Positions 54,267 through 64,000 of a stretch of 64,000 bases of DNA are shown here, piece by piece. Every line of letters begins with the position of its first letter. Positions within the stretch are counted from its first letter, which is position 1. The position numbers were made by a program, and so were the translations under genes. Origin of the DNA: Hydrotalea sandarakina (GTDB lineage Bacteria; Bacteroidota; Bacteroidia; Chitinophagales; Chitinophagaceae); assembly GCF_003254115.1 (NCBI RefSeq), contig NZ_QKZV01000002.1:1-64000 (forward strand), in the 5' to 3' direction. Under the pieces are notes generated by a model. That model was not told the DNA's origin. It did not search any database and saw only the letters and a list, made by a program, of their open reading frames with translations.

Positions 54267-55283
54267 ATGACGTCAATTAAAGATTGTTTACAAGAGCGCA
54301 TTTTAATTATTGATGGTGCCATGGGTACTATGATTCAACGCCATCATTTAAAAGAAGAAGACTACAGAGGAGAGCGATTTAAAAACTGGCCTGTTGAAGT
54401 AAAAGGCAATAACGATTTATTATGTCTTACACAACCCGATATTATTAAAAATATACATCGGCAATATTTAGAGGCAGGTGCCGATATTATTGAAACCAAC
54501 ACTTTTAGTAGTACAGCCATTGCCATGGCCGATTATAAAATGGAGGCATTAGCATACGAGTTAAATGTTGCTGCTGCAAAATGTGCTCGTGCCGTAGCAG
54601 ATGAGTACACAGCAAAAAATCCAAACAAACCGCGTTTTGTTGCTGGTGCTATTGGTCCGTTGAATAAAACATTAAGCCTTTCGCCCGATGTAAATAATCC
54701 CGGCTACCGCGCTGTAACCTTCGATGAAGTTATGCAAGCCTACTACGAACAGGTAAAAGGTTTGGTAGATGGCGGTGTTGATGTGCTGTTAATTGAAACC
54801 ATTTTCGATACACTCAATGCCAAGGCCGCCATTTTTGCCATAAAAAAATATTTCCGCGATGTACAGAAGCCTGAATTGCCGATAATGATTAGTGGAACTA
54901 TTACCGATGCCAGCGGAAGAACCCTAAGCGGTCAAACGTTAGAAGCTTTTTATACTTCCATCATGCACGCACAACCTTTAAGTGTTGGGTTAAATTGTGC
55001 ATTAGGTGCAGCCGAAATGCGCAGTCATATCGAAGAACTATCGCAAATGGCTGAAACCTATACTTCGGCATATCCCAATGCAGGCTTACCCAATGCCATG
55101 GGCGAATATGATGAACAACCCCACCAAACAGCACATTTTATTGAAGAATGGGCCAAGCAAGGTTATGTAAACATAGTAGGGGGTTGTTGTGGTACTACAC
55201 CCGATCATATTAAACACATTGCCGAGCATGTTAAAAACATAAAGCCAAGGCCGTTACCTGTTGTTGAAAAGCAATTCATTTAA
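54267..55283 (+). CDS. metH: Methionine synthase, homocysteine-binding module (split MetH)
   Basis: This 338-residue protein corresponds to the homocysteine methyltransferase domain of Met[14 protein letters not shown] is the start motif, [12 protein letters not shown] follows, [12 protein letters not shown] and the zinc ligands in [13 protein letters not shown] end the domain. The ATG at 54267 is chosen over a TTG 13 codons earlier. In many Bacteroidota MetH is split at this point, so this is unlikely to be a mutation. The next gene, 23 bases later, holds the remaining domains. Confidence 0.93.
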   Translation: MTSIKDCLQERILIIDGAMGTMIQRHHLKEEDYRGERFKNWPVEVKGNNDLLCLTQPDIIKNIHRQYLEAGADIIETNTFSSTAIAMADYKMEALAYELNVAAAKCARAVADEYTAKNPNKPRFVAGAIGPLNKTLSLSPDVNNPGYRAVTFDEVMQAYYEQVKGLVDGGVDVLLIETIFDTLNAKAAIFAIKKYFRDVQKPELPIMISGTITDASGRTLSGQTLEAFYTSIMHAQPLSVGLNCALGAAEMRSHIEELSQMAETYTSAYPNAGLPNAMGEYDEQPHQTAHFIEEWAKQGYVNIVGGCCGTTPDHIKHIAEHVKNIKPRPLPVVEKQFI

Positions 55284-55306
55284 TAGCATACGTGTAATTA
55301 TAAATT

Positions 55307-58030
55307 ATGAGCGAACAAATTGTCATACATCCTTATTTACGACTTTCGGGGTTAGAACCTTTGGTAGTAAGGCCCGAAACTAATTTTATTAATATAGGCG
55401 AACGTACCAATGTTACCGGTTCTAAAAAATTTGCCCGCTTAATTCGCGAAAACAAATTTGAAGAGGCCTTGTCTGTTGCTCGCCAGCAAGTGGAGAATGG
55501 TGCTCAAATATTGGATGTAAATATGGATGATGCTATGTTGGATGGCGTTGCTGCTATGACTACATTCTTAAATTTGTTGCAAGCAGAACCCGATATAGCC
55601 AAAATTCCAATAATGATTGACTCTTCTAAGTTTGCCATTATTGAAGCAGGTTTAAAGTGTGTGCAAGGAAAGTGTATTGTAAACTCTATTTCATTAAAAG
55701 AAGGAGAAGCAAAATTTATTGAACAAGCTATTGTATGTAAATCTTTTGGTGCAGCAATTGTGGTAATGGCTTTCGATGAAGTTGGGCAGGCTGACACATT
55801 ACAACGTAAAGTGGATATTTGTAAACGAGCTTATGAAATTCTTACCCAAAAAGTAAACTACCCCCCTCAGGATATTATTTTCGATCCCAACATCTTTGCC
55901 ATTGCTACCGGTATTGAAGAACACAATAATTATGCTGTTGATTTTATTGAAGCTACTCGTCAAATAAAACAGCAATTGCCTTTAGCCAAAGTAAGTGGTG
56001 GTGTGTCTAATGTATCTTTTTCATTTCGTGGAAACGATGTGGTTCGTGAAGCCATTCATGCTGTGTTTTTGTACCATGCCATTCGTGCAGGCATGGATAT
56101 GGGAATCGTCAATGCAGGTCAGTTAGCTGTGTATGATGAAATTGAACCCACATTACGTCAGTTGTGTGAAGATGTGGTGCTTAACCGAAATAACGATCAC
56201 AACCAGGCAACGGAAGCCTTAATTGCATATGCTGAAACGGTTAAAACCAAAGAAAAAACGGTTGTTAAAGATGAAGCATGGCGTAATGCAACCGTTGAAG
56301 AGCGTTTAAAGCATGCACTCATCAACGGTATTACCGACTACATTGAAGTGGATACCGAAGAAGCTCGTTTAAAATATGCACAACCTTTAGATGTAATTGA
56401 AGGGCCATTAATGGATGGTATGAATGTGGTAGGTGACTTGTTTGGTGCCGGTAAAATGTTTTTGCCCCAGGTGGTAAAAAGTGCACGAGTAATGAAAAAA
56501 AGCGTGGCTATTTTAACGCCCTATATTGAAGCCGAAAAAGAAGTTCGTAAGCAAGCACATTTAGCAGCAGGTACTATTAATCAAGAAGCTGCAGGTGCAG
56601 CTAAAATATTGCTGGCTACAGTTAAAGGTGATGTGCATGATATTGGTAAAAATATAGTGGGAGTGGTATTGGGTTGTAATGGTTACGAGGTAATTGATTT
56701 AGGTGTAATGGTGCCTACCGACAAAATTCTGGATACAGCCATTAAAGAGAATGTTGACATTATTGGCTTAAGTGGTCTTATTACGCCATCGCTCGATGAA
56801 ATGGTGCATGTGGCCAAAGAAATGAAACGGCGTAATATGCAGCAACCATTATTAATTGGTGGGGCAACCACTTCAAGAATTCATACTGCCGTAAAAATTG
56901 CACCGGAATATCCAAATGGTGTGGTACACGTTTTAGATGCTTCGCGCAGTGTAACAGTAGCCGGATCTTTATTAAGTAACGATCAAAAAAAAGGTTTTCT
57001 TGATCAAACAGCTAATGAATATGCACAGCTACGCGAAAATTTCTTGAATAAAAAACCCGTAAAACAATACATTTCATATCACGATGCATTGTTAAACAAA
57101 ACCAACATAAATTGGCAAAATTACAAGCCGGTAAAACCTCAGTTTATCGGTAATAAAGTGTTTGATGATTATCCATTAACTGAATTACGGACATATATTG
57201 ACTGGAAACCTTTTTTTATTGCATGGGAAATGCATGGTAATTTTCCGGATATTTTAACCGATAGTATTGTTGGAGCAGAAGCCACCAAATTATACAACGA
57301 TGCTAATGCCCTACTCGACAAAATAATCAATGAGAAATGGTTAGTAGCAAAAGGAACAATAGGCTTTTACAGGGCAGCAAGCCAAAACGATACCCTATTG
57401 GTGCAACACAATGAAAAAACTTATCATTTGGAATGTTTGCGCCAACAAATTAAAAAAGCTGCCAATCAGCCGAATTTATCTTTAGCCGATTTTGTGAAAC
57501 CTGCTGAAAATATAGATACTGCCGATGATTATATGGGTGCATTTGCTGTGGCCATACATGGCATTGAGCCTCATATTCGCAAGTTTGAAGTGCAACACGA
57601 TGATTATAATAAAATTATGTTGCAGGCTTTAGCCGATCGTTTGGCTGAAGCTTTTGCTGAATGTTTGCATGCCCGGGTAAGAAAAGAATTTTGGGGATAT
57701 GCACCTGATGAGCAGTTTAGTAATGCAGAATTAATTCATGAGCAATACCAAGGTATTCGTCCGGCACCCGGTTATCCGGCTTGCCCCGATCATACTGAAA
57801 AATATAAATTATTTGAGTTGCTGAATGCTACCGAAACTACAGGAATTCAATTAACCGAGTCATTGGCCATGTATCCCGGTGCAGCTGTTTGTGGTTGGTA
57901 CTTTGCCCATCCGCAAAGCCAATATTTTGGTGTGGGAAAAATTCAACGTGACCAACTGGAAGATTATGCCCAACGCAAAAACTGGAGTTTAGATGAAGCT
58001 GAAAAATGGTTAAGCCCTGTGTTAGAATAA
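55307..58030 (+). CDS. metH: Methionine synthase, folate/B12/AdoMet modules (split MetH)
   Basis: This 907-residue protein holds the pterin-binding domain ([20 protein letters not shown]), the cap and cobalamin domain with [20 protein letters not shown] (DxHxxG, His as lower ligand), and the AdoMet activation domain with [15 protein letters not shown]. With the preceding protein it moves a methyl group from methyltetrahydrofolate via cobalamin to homocysteine. The domain order and length equal MetH minus its first module. Confidence 0.96.
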   Translation: MSEQIVIHPYLRLSGLEPLVVRPETNFINIGERTNVTGSKKFARLIRENKFEEALSVARQQVENGAQILDVNMDDAMLDGVAAMTTFLNLLQAEPDIAKIPIMIDSSKFAIIEAGLKCVQGKCIVNSISLKEGEAKFIEQAIVCKSFGAAIVVMAFDEVGQADTLQRKVDICKRAYEILTQKVNYPPQDIIFDPNIFAIATGIEEHNNYAVDFIEATRQIKQQLPLAKVSGGVSNVSFSFRGNDVVREAIHAVFLYHAIRAGMDMGIVNAGQLAVYDEIEPTLRQLCEDVVLNRNNDHNQATEALIAYAETVKTKEKTVVKDEAWRNATVEERLKHALINGITDYIEVDTEEARLKYAQPLDVIEGPLMDGMNVVGDLFGAGKMFLPQVVKSARVMKKSVAILTPYIEAEKEVRKQAHLAAGTINQEAAGAAKILLATVKGDVHDIGKNIVGVVLGCNGYEVIDLGVMVPTDKILDTAIKENVDIIGLSGLITPSLDEMVHVAKEMKRRNMQQPLLIGGATTSRIHTAVKIAPEYPNGVVHVLDASRSVTVAGSLLSNDQKKGFLDQTANEYAQLRENFLNKKPVKQYISYHDALLNKTNINWQNYKPVKPQFIGNKVFDDYPLTELRTYIDWKPFFIAWEMHGNFPDILTDSIVGAEATKLYNDANALLDKIINEKWLVAKGTIGFYRAASQNDTLLVQHNEKTYHLECLRQQIKKAANQPNLSLADFVKPAENIDTADDYMGAFAVAIHGIEPHIRKFEVQHDDYNKIMLQALADRLAEAFAECLHARVRKEFWGYAPDEQFSNAELIHEQYQGIRPAPGYPACPDHTEKYKLFELLNATETTGIQLTESLAMYPGAAVCGWYFAHPQSQYFGVGKIQRDQLEDYAQRKNWSLDEAEKWLSPVLE

Positions 58031-58141
58031 TGTCATTTAGTTATTCAATAAAAGTTTCATATAATTTCCGTGCAATAAAAAAATGCCTATATCTGCCGCA
58101 TTTTGTATAGTTTCGCTCCCCGATAAACAAATTTTTTAATT

Positions 58142-59062
58142 ATGTCATTAGTTGTTGTCGGTTCCATGGCTTTTGATGCCATTGAAACGCCTTTTGGAAA
58201 AAGCGATAAGATTGTTGGAGGTGCTGCTACTTATATTGCTTGGTGTGCCACCAATTTTACACCTGTAAAACAAATTTCGGTAGTAGGCGGCGATTTCCCT
58301 GCCGAAGAATTAAAAGCATTGGAGGCACGAGGTGTTAACTTAGAAGGTGTACAAATAAAAAAAGAAGAAAAATCTTTTTTCTGGAGTGGCCGCTATCATA
58401 TGGATATGAACAGCCGCGATACTTTGGTAACCGAATTAAATGTATTAGCCAATTTTGAACCTAAAGTGCCTGAAAGCTATCAGGATTGTGATTTTTTAAT
58501 GTTGGGAAATTTAGTGCCCTCTGTACAACGCAGTGTAATTGAACAACTGCGTAACAGGCCTAAATTAATTGTAATGGATACCATGAATTTTTGGATGGAT
58601 ACCATGCCGGATGAATTACATAAAACCATTAAAATGGTTGACGTATTAATGGTTAATGACAGTGAGGCAAGACAGTTGAGCGGACAATATTCATTAGTGA
58701 AAGCTGCAGAGGTGATTCTGCAAATGGGGCCTAAGTATTTGGTAATTAAAAAAGGTGAACATGGTGCTTTACTGTTTCATGGTAAACAAGTTTTCTTTGC
58801 ACCTGCATTACCTTTAGAGGAAGTATTCGATCCTACCGGTGCCGGCGATACCTTTGCAGGTGGATTTATTGGGCACTTGGCTAAAACAAAAGATATATCT
58901 TTTGAAAATATGAAAACGGCCATCATCATTGGTTCGGCTTTGGCCAGTTTTTGTGTTGAAAAATTCGGTACTACTCGTTTACGCGAGATTAAACCTGCTG
59001 ATATAACCGAACGTATTGAGGAATTTGTTCAATTAGTTCATTTTGATATTAATTTAGAATAG
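58142..59062 (+). CDS. PfkB-family sugar or nucleoside kinase
   Basis: This 306-residue kinase has the ribokinase-like fold: GSMAFDAIETPFGKSDKIVG at the start, PKYLVIKKGEHGALLF and DPTGAGDTFAGGFIG, where the Asp of GAGD is the catalytic base. It would phosphorylate a sugar or nucleoside with ATP. The substrate is not clear. A terminator follows the stop codon. Confidence 0.88.
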   Translation: MSLVVVGSMAFDAIETPFGKSDKIVGGAATYIAWCATNFTPVKQISVVGGDFPAEELKALEARGVNLEGVQIKKEEKSFFWSGRYHMDMNSRDTLVTELNVLANFEPKVPESYQDCDFLMLGNLVPSVQRSVIEQLRNRPKLIVMDTMNFWMDTMPDELHKTIKMVDVLMVNDSEARQLSGQYSLVKAAEVILQMGPKYLVIKKGEHGALLFHGKQVFFAPALPLEEVFDPTGAGDTFAGGFIGHLAKTKDISFENMKTAIIIGSALASFCVEKFGTTRLREIKPADITERIEEFVQLVHFDINLE

Positions 59063-59087
59063 CTATCCTATTTATATAGGCATACTT

Positions 59088-59119
59088 AGCCGGAGTAGTG
59101 AATAGCTCCGGCTATTTTT
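59088..59119 (+). terminator. Terminator after the PfkB kinase gene
   Basis: AGCCGGAG (59088-59095) and CTCCGGCT (59106-59113) form an 8-bp GC-rich stem, followed by ATTTTTT. It meets the end of the opposite SDR gene. Confidence 0.8.
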
Positions 59120-59817
59120 TATAAATCACCTAACTGAGGTCGTACAACAATTTCCTCAACGCAAGCTTGCGGCGATAAGTTGGCCATACATTCAATCATA
59201 CTTGCCAAATCATTCGCCTCCATTATGCGTTCAGGTGAAACTCCACTTCCTACCCAACTATCGGTATAAACTGCGCCCGGAATAACGGCTGTTACTTTTA
59301 CGCCGTATGACTTTAATTCTTCCCGCAAATTTTTACTGAAACCCAATAATGCAAATTTGCTAATGCTATATGCACCTCCGTTAGTGTATGCTTGAACTGA
59401 TGCAATAGAACATATATTGAAAATATGTCCTTTTTTTTGTTCAATCATTTTCGGTGCTATCAGTCTTGTTAAATGATAAGCACTCATTAAGTTAATGTTC
59501 AGTAAATTTTGAAGTGTACCATCAGGTTCTGTTAAAACTGAACCCGGTAAGTATTGACCCGTGTTATTAACAAGTACATCGGGAGTTCCTACGTTTAAGC
59601 ACCAATTGGAAAAAGCTTTAACTTGTTGATAATCTGCCAAATCGGCCTGCATATACTTTACAGAAGCTTGCGGGTATCGAAGTTGTATTGCTTTAGCAGT
59701 TTCTTCTAAAGTTGCAATATTTCGGGCGCATAATAATAAGGTATGGCCCTTTGAGGCAAATGTTTCAGCTATCGCTTTACCTATTCCTTTTGACGCACCG
59801 GTAATAATTACATTCAT
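59119..59817 (-). CDS. Short-chain dehydrogenase/reductase
   Basis: This 232-residue enzyme has the NAD(P)-binding motif TGASKGIGKA at the start, the NNTG segment, the Ser of the active site in ICSIASVQAYTN, and the YxxxK catalytic pair in GGAYSISKFALLGFSKNLRE. Substrate unknown. It is divergent from the HAD gene (13 bases to the first possible start of that gene, 66 to the preferred one), so both share a promoter region. Confidence 0.9.
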   Translation of the reverse strand: MNVIITGASKGIGKAIAETFASKGHTLLLCARNIATLEETAKAIQLRYPQASVKYMQADLADYQQVKAFSNWCLNVGTPDVLVNNTGQYLPGSVLTEPDGTLQNLLNINLMSAYHLTRLIAPKMIEQKKGHIFNICSIASVQAYTNGGAYSISKFALLGFSKNLREELKSYGVKVTAVIPGAVYTDSWVGSGVSPERIMEANDLASMIECMANLSPQACVEEIVVRPQLGDL

Positions 59818-59846
59818 TTAATTTCACAATTGGTGATAAATTCAGT

Positions 59847-59854
59847 TACATTTG
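59847..59854 (+). promoter_or_regulatory. -7 box of the HAD phosphatase gene
   Basis: TACATTTG matches TAnnTTTG and lies inside the open frame before the preferred ATG at 59884. Transcription starting after it would exclude the upstream TTG at 59830 as a start. Confidence 0.5.
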
Positions 59855-59883
59855 TTTATCAAATATCATACTCATTTTTGGAA

Positions 59884-60588
59884 ATGCCCACGAAGAAATA
59901 TCAACATATATTTTTTGATTTGGATCATACTTTATGGGATTTTGAAACCAATGCCCGAAATACATTATTCGACTTGTTTGAATTGCATCAATTGAATCAA
60001 AAAGGCATTGAATCTTTTCCGCTATTTTTTGAACGGTACAGCTATCATAATGAAAGATTGTGGGAAAGATATACCAAAGGGTTTATTAAGCAAGATGAAC
60101 TGCGTTGGAAAAGAATGTGGTTGTCACTGCTCGATTTTAAAATTGCTGATGAAGCACTTTCTCGTCAAATGGCCATTGATTTCTTGGAAAGACTTCCTTT
60201 AAAGAAAGCCGTATTTCCTTACACACAGGAAATTTTGCAATACTTAACAGCAAAAAATTACCATTTGCATTTAATTACCAATGGTTTTGAAGCTGTTCAA
60301 CAAAAGAAAATTCATAATGCAAACCTTGATTCCTTTTTTCAAAAGCTAATTACTTCTGAAACCTCTAATAGCTTAAAGCCTAATAAGGAAATTTTTTTAT
60401 ATGCCTTGCAGCAAACAGGTGCTTCGGTAGAAAACAGTATAATGATTGGCGATAATTTAGAAGCTGATATAATGGGTGCCGCAAATGTAGGTATAGATAC
60501 TGTTTTTGTTAATCACATTGGGGTTACTCCACATATTCAAGCTACTTACACGGTACAGCATTTGCGGCAATTAGAAGATATTTTATAA
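59884..60588 (+). CDS. HAD-family phosphatase, YjjG type
   Basis: This 234-residue protein begins MPTKKYQHIFFDLDHTLWDF, with the nucleophile Asp of HAD motif I (DLDHT). A helical cap domain follows with YSYHNERLWERYTKG. Motif II is LHLITNG, motif III has SLKPNKEIFLYA, and motif IV is MIGDNLEADIMGA. YjjG-type enzymes dephosphorylate pyrimidine nucleotides, including non-canonical ones. An in-frame TTG 18 codons earlier is rejected because a -7 box lies within it. A bidirectional terminator follows. Confidence 0.9.
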   Translation: MPTKKYQHIFFDLDHTLWDFETNARNTLFDLFELHQLNQKGIESFPLFFERYSYHNERLWERYTKGFIKQDELRWKRMWLSLLDFKIADEALSRQMAIDFLERLPLKKAVFPYTQEILQYLTAKNYHLHLITNGFEAVQQKKIHNANLDSFFQKLITSETSNSLKPNKEIFLYALQQTGASVENSIMIGDNLEADIMGAANVGIDTVFVNHIGVTPHIQATYTVQHLRQLEDIL

Positions 60589-60591
60589 TGT

Positions 60592-60623
60592 AAAACGGCT
60601 ACATTTTAGTGTGTAGCCGTTTT
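60592..60623. terminator. Bidirectional terminator
   Basis: AAAACGGCTACA (60592-60603) and TGTAGCCGTTTT (60612-60623) form a 12-bp perfect stem with A and T runs at the two ends, so it can serve both the HAD gene and the small Cys-rich gene from the other side. Confidence 0.8.
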
Positions 60624-60644
60624 CATTAGAAGTCAAATCAATTA

Positions 60645-60827
60645 TTAATAAAGTGCAACTGTATTAGCCGATTTTTTGCAACAATCCTTTTTGCAGGTTT
60701 TTTTACATTCTTTCTTTGAACAATCTTTACAGTCTTTTTTGTTGCATTTTTTTTGACCATTGTCTTGTGCAAATACAGAAGATGCCATAATGAAAAGAGC
60801 GGCTGCAGGTACCATTATTTTTTTCAT
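60645..60827 (-). CDS. Small exported Cys/Lys-rich protein, metallothionein-like
   Basis: This 60-residue protein has a signal peptide (MKKIMVPAAALFIMASSVFA) and a short mature region of Lys-rich repeats with seven Cys: KKCNKKDCKDCSKKECKKTC and then KKDCCKK. Such density suggests metal binding or disulfides in the periplasm. I do not recognise a family. The ATG at 60827 is two codons inside a longer frame with a TTG start. It lies just downstream of the psd gene on the same strand. Confidence 0.7.
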   Translation of the reverse strand: MKKIMVPAAALFIMASSVFAQDNGQKKCNKKDCKDCSKKECKKTCKKDCCKKSANTVALY

Positions 60828-60883
60828 GTGCAATATTTTAATTTTTATAAAATTAAGGATATTTTAATACGGTGCAAGTTTTT

Positions 60884-61558
60884 TTACTTTTGCAAGTTGT
60901 ATGGGAAGGTGGCTAACACCGTAACCCCACCCTTAACTTGTTGATTCAGTTCTACTTTTATGTTCATATAGGTGGGAACAATTACATCTACGCGGCTGCC
61001 AAATTTAATAAAGCCATACTCTGCACTTTGTTCAACGGTGTCACCTACTTTGGTGTAATTGCAAATTCGTTTGGCTAAAGCACCAGCAATTTGCTTGTAA
61101 AGTATTTTGCCGTAATCATTTTCAACCACAACAGTCCATCTTTCATTTTCTGTTGAGCTTTTGGGATGCCATGCTACCAAATATTTTCCCTTGTGGTATT
61201 GGTTGTAAATTACTTTCCCCCCAATTGGATTGCGATTGATATGCACATTGGCAGGGCTCATGAAAATACTGATTTGTGTACGCTTGTCTTTAAAAAATTC
61301 TGTTTCCACAATATCTTCAATAACTACCACTTTTCCATCGGCAGGACAAATAACAGCATTTTCTTTTATGGTTAATATGCGGTTGGGAACTCTGAAAAAT
61401 GATATTATGAATAATAGTAATGCAAGTGTTATAATAAAAATAACAATCGAAAGCCATAAAACATGGCCACTTAAAAAGGTGAATGATAAAATGTTAATTA
61501 AACCGAATAATAAACTGGCTATTCCTATGGTTCTGTAACCTTCGTGGTGTATAGTCAT
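60884..61558 (-). CDS. psd: Phosphatidylserine decarboxylase, short type
   Basis: This 224-residue protein is of the short, archaeal-type phosphatidylserine decarboxylase family. Two membrane segments lead (about residues 10-55), then PADGKVVVIEDIVETEFFKD, IFMSPANVHINRNPIGGKV, and FIKFGSRVDVIVP, in which cleavage between Gly and Ser makes the pyruvoyl group. The enzyme makes phosphatidylethanolamine. Length is usual for the type. Confidence 0.92.
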   Translation of the reverse strand: MTIHHEGYRTIGIASLLFGLINILSFTFLSGHVLWLSIVIFIITLALLLFIISFFRVPNRILTIKENAVICPADGKVVVIEDIVETEFFKDKRTQISIFMSPANVHINRNPIGGKVIYNQYHKGKYLVAWHPKSSTENERWTVVVENDYGKILYKQIAGALAKRICNYTKVGDTVEQSAEYGFIKFGSRVDVIVPTYMNIKVELNQQVKGGVTVLATFPYNLQK

Positions 61559-61575
61559 GCAAAATGGTTATCGGG

Positions 61576-61583
61576 CAAAGGTA
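61576..61583 (-). promoter_or_regulatory. -7 box of psd
   Basis: On the minus strand this is TACCTTTG, matching TAnnTTTG, with the psd ATG 17 bases downstream. Confidence 0.5.
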
Positions 61584-61751
61584 AGCCTTACAGGGGAATA
61601 AATCAATACAAGAAAAACGTAAGCTCAATTTTGATTCGTATTAAGCAGCTGAAGCCTGCCATTCATAACTTTTTAAGTAAACAGTTCAAGCTAATCTAAT
61701 TAATTTTAACCCCTTTATCGTTGATATTTCCATAAAGTTTTTAAAAATCAT

Positions 61752-63704
61752 ATGAAAAAAAATTACTTTGTACAGATTGTAGGAATGTTTTTTTTGTGCT
61801 TAGCCAATGCGCAAACCAATGCTCAAAATGGTAATTGGCCTGCTTTTGCACCTTTTAACTATCAAGGAAATGGAAGTGTGTATCGTTCTGCCAACGGTTC
61901 GCCGGCGGCTAATTATTGGCAAAACAAAAGCGATTATGTAATTAATGCAACTCTCGATACCATCAAAAACGTCCTAACTGCAAATGAAGTAATTACATAC
62001 ACTAACAATAGTCCCGATGCATTAAATGTACTCTGGCTGCAAATGGATCAAAACACTTATTTACCAACTGCTCGTTCGCAATACTATACCAACCGTTATC
62101 GTAATCAATCTACCCAAGGCTTCCAATTAGCCTCTGTTCAAATTGAAGTAAATGGCAAGTTGTTGCCTGCCAAATATCTTATTAATGATACACGTATGCA
62201 AATTCAACTACCTGAGGCCTTAAAAGCTAAAGGCGATAAAATAAACATTCACATTCAATATCATTACCAGGTGCCGGGTGAATTTGGTGGAAGAACAGAT
62301 TATGTAAAGACCAACTACGGTAAAATTTTTGAAATAGCACAATGGTACCCCCGCATGTGTGTGTACGACGATTTAGAAGGATGGAGTACATTACCTTTTT
62401 TAGGTAGTGGCGAATTTTATTGTGATTATGGTGATTATGATTATAGCATAACCGTACCTGCCGGTATGATTGTGGCCGGAAGTGGAGAACTGCAAAATCC
62501 TGACGAAGTATTAACAGCACAACAACGGAATCGCCTTGCTGAAGCTGCTAAAAGCAATACAACTGTTTGGATTAGAACTTTAGCTGAAGTGCAACAACAA
62601 AAACCATTACAAGGAACTAAAACATGGCATTTTAAAATGATGAATACCCGCGATGTAGCTTTTGGCGCATCGAAGGCTTATTTGTGGGATGCCGCAAAAG
62701 TTAATTTGCCCAGTGGCAAAAAATGTATGGCCATGTCTGTTTATCCGGTAGAAAGCATGGGTGATAGTGCTTGGGGACGTGCTACCGAATATTTAAAAAA
62801 ATCTATTGAATATTTTTCTGAAAAGTGGTTTGAATATCCTTATCCGGTGGCAATCAACGAGGCTGGTATTGCCGGAGGAATGGAATATCCGGGCATTGTG
62901 TTTGATGGTATTACCGATAAAGGCAAGGAACTATACTGGGTAACCGCACATGAAATTGGTCATAACTGGTTTCCAATGATTGTAGGTTCTGATGAACGTA
63001 GATATGCATGGATGGATGAAGGATTCAACACCTTTATTGATGTGTATGCAAGCGATGTGTTTAATAATGGAGAATATGCACCAAAACGTGATGGGGAATA
63101 TGCACCCGGTGGTGGTAATCCTGCTGATGAAATGGTTCCTTATTTATCAGATCCTCACGCACCTGTAATTATGACCCGTGCAGATGGTTTTCCTGAGAAG
63201 TACCGTCATCCCATGGTTTATTTCAAACCCGCGTACGGACTGGTGTTGCTTCGTGAAGTAATTTTAGGTCATGAACGTTTTGATGCGGCATTTAAATATT
63301 ATATACATCAATGGGCATATAAACATCCCGCAACATTCGACTTCTTTAATACCATTGATAACCAAGCCGGCGAAGATTTATGGTGGTTTTGGCGCGAATG
63401 GTTTTTTGAAAACAAGCCGCTCGATCAGTCTATTCAAAAAGTAGAATATACCCACCAAAACCCTATGAATGGTATTGATGTTACTTTAGAAAATTTACAA
63501 CCCATGGTAATGCCTATTCCTATTGAAGTAACATACGCTAATGGAACAACCATGCAACTACAACTTCCGGTTGAAACTTGGTTGCAGGGGAATGTTCATA
63601 CTATTCATTTGGCTACGAATGCACCCGTTAAAAAAGTTACTATCGATCCTAAAAATTGGTTGCCTGATTTAAACAGAACTAACAACGTTTATACTATTCA
63701 ATAA
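61752..63704 (+). CDS. Exported M1-family metallopeptidase
   Basis: This 650-residue protein has a signal peptide ([16 protein letters not shown]) and an M1 aminopeptidase-like domain. [12 protein letters not shown] is the exopeptidase-type GGMEYP motif, HEIGHNWFP gives the zinc-binding HExxH, and [11 protein letters not shown] the third zinc ligand Glu. A beta-rich N-terminal domain and a C-terminal domain follow. It would cut N-terminal residues from peptides in the periplasm. A strong hairpin follows the stop codon. Confidence 0.93.
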   Translation: MKKNYFVQIVGMFFLCLANAQTNAQNGNWPAFAPFNYQGNGSVYRSANGSPAANYWQNKSDYVINATLDTIKNVLTANEVITYTNNSPDALNVLWLQMDQNTYLPTARSQYYTNRYRNQSTQGFQLASVQIEVNGKLLPAKYLINDTRMQIQLPEALKAKGDKINIHIQYHYQVPGEFGGRTDYVKTNYGKIFEIAQWYPRMCVYDDLEGWSTLPFLGSGEFYCDYGDYDYSITVPAGMIVAGSGELQNPDEVLTAQQRNRLAEAAKSNTTVWIRTLAEVQQQKPLQGTKTWHFKMMNTRDVAFGASKAYLWDAAKVNLPSGKKCMAMSVYPVESMGDSAWGRATEYLKKSIEYFSEKWFEYPYPVAINEAGIAGGMEYPGIVFDGITDKGKELYWVTAHEIGHNWFPMIVGSDERRYAWMDEGFNTFIDVYASDVFNNGEYAPKRDGEYAPGGGNPADEMVPYLSDPHAPVIMTRADGFPEKYRHPMVYFKPAYGLVLLREVILGHERFDAAFKYYIHQWAYKHPATFDFFNTIDNQAGEDLWWFWREWFFENKPLDQSIQKVEYTHQNPMNGIDVTLENLQPMVMPIPIEVTYANGTTMQLQLPVETWLQGNVHTIHLATNAPVKKVTIDPKNWLPDLNRTNNVYTIQ

Positions 63705-63732
63705 AACAAGAGAGAAAATTTCTAAAAAATAA

Positions 63733-63770
63733 ATTCGTGCAAAATGTTGTAAATTTCATTTTGCACGAAT
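63733..63770. other. Perfect 14-bp-arm inverted repeat overlapping a promoter
   Basis: ATTCGTGCAAAATG (63733-63746) and CATTTTGCACGAAT (63757-63770) form a perfect 14-bp stem around 10 bases. It lies 29 bases after the peptidase stop and covers the TTG at 63747 of the next promoter. No long T run follows, so an operator or a terminator with a weak tail are both possible. Confidence 0.75.
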
Positions 63771-63778
63771 TAACTTTG
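63747..63778 (+). promoter_or_regulatory. Promoter of the partial sigma factor gene
   Basis: TTG at 63747-63749 and TAACTTTG at 63771-63778 are separated by 21 bases, the best match to the Bacteroidota -33/-7 promoter in the window. The TTG is in the loop of the inverted repeat. Confidence 0.65.
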
Positions 63779-63798
63779 AATAGTAAATCTGCTGAAAG

Positions 63799-64000
63799 TT
63801 GGCTAACGATGCTCATATACTAAATTGTAATATTGCAGAATTGCAGTATCAAATTGCTTCGTATGAGGATGAAGTAGCTTATAAAAAATTGTTTTATTGC
63901 GTTTTCCCTTCCTTACAAAACCATGCTTTTGCCATATTACATTCGCGGCAATTGGCTGAAGAAGTTGTTTCGGATGTGTTAATTGAAGTTTGGAAAAAGC
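63799..64000 (+). CDS. ECF-type sigma factor, N-terminal part (cut by window end)
   Basis: From a TTG at 63799 the frame reads to the window end. It has the region 2 pattern of ECF sigma factors: YEDEVAYKKLFYCVFPSLQN, then HSRQLAEEVVSDVLIEVWKK, matching the A-E-(D/E)-(V/I)-x-x-(D/E)-V-F-x-x-(V/I)-W motif. The N-terminus resembles that of sigma factors encoded near outer-membrane nutrient uptake genes (SusC/D type), and the downstream genes outside the window could confirm this. Confidence 0.78.
   Translation, partial: MANDAHILNCNIAELQYQIASYEDEVAYKKLFYCVFPSLQNHAFAILHSRQLAEEVVSDVLIEVWKK

Noticed and set aside
54267-58030. Frameshift in metH
   Set aside because: The break lies between domains with a clean 23-base gap and a good new start codon, and split MetH is known in Bacteroidota.
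1-64000. tRNA, rRNA, CRISPR arrays and prophage genes
   Set aside because: I saw no tRNA-like TTCGA arm with acceptor pairing, no rRNA stretches, no regularly spaced repeats and no phage structural genes.

Overview
The window looks like a chromosomal segment of a low-GC Bacteroidota bacterium, most likely close to Chitinophagaceae. The evidence is the TAnnTTTG -7 promoter boxes, the near absence of strong Shine-Dalgarno sequences, several TTG starts, a fused CcoN-CcoO oxidase subunit, a MetH split into two genes, a HYC_CC_PP family protein and Bacteroidota-type ECF sigma/anti-sigma pairs. No rRNA, tRNA or CRISPR array was seen.

Layout. 1-3.8 kb is an AT-rich surface-polysaccharide remnant: the right end of an IS3-family element, a WbuB-like glycosyltransferase, an intact sugar-phosphate transferase, an unknown 213-residue protein, and a second sugar-phosphate transferase that has lost its 5' end. 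3.9-5.9 kb holds two nearly identical ~320 bp direct repeats, each encoding the same 65-residue membrane protein, flanking a DUF4143-type ATPase gene. 6.0-14.9 kb has two ECF sigma/anti-sigma units, an outer-membrane barrel protein, an L,D-transpeptidase, serS, a cyclophilin, gcvH and a VanZ-like protein. 15.2-24.7 kb is a leftward cbb3 oxidase cluster (hemerythrin-like protein, ccoI, ccoS, ccoNO, ccoQ, ccoP, ccoG, ccoH, TauE/SafE-like protein) with two Fnr/Crp-like palindromes at matching distances from -7-like boxes. 24.8-35.9 kb carries a GH25 lysozyme-like protein, a radical SAM/SPASM protein, a MarR regulator, a GH10-like hydrolase, the potassium transporter Kup, an SRPBCC protein, an OprB-like porin and the magnesium ATPase MgtA.

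36.2-47.3 kb is a rightward copper/silver resistance locus: a small AraC-type regulator with an HMA-like CxxC domain, CopA, a CopZ-like chaperone, a possible 28-residue Cys-Cys peptide, a HYC_CC_PP protein, a CusA-type RND pump split over two frames, a CusC/TolC-like channel, and two CusB-like adaptors with heavy-metal-binding domains. Four promoters of the locus share a short wTGTAA-type motif.

47.5-64 kb is mostly housekeeping: a UvrD-like helicase with a nuclease domain, an Ig-like lipoprotein, recR, OB-fold and YceI-family proteins, split metH, a PfkB kinase, an SDR enzyme, a YjjG-type HAD phosphatase, a small exported Cys/Lys-rich protein, phosphatidylserine decarboxylase, an M1 peptidase, and the start of another ECF sigma gene whose promoter overlaps a 14-bp-arm inverted repeat.

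The cbb3 and copper clusters are linked through copper: one delivers it into the oxidase, the other removes excess. I found no clearly new multi-gene defence or mobile system. The most notable items are the HMA-AraC regulator with its possible operator, the split CusA, the duplicated 65-residue gene around an ATPase, and the paired Fnr-like sites.
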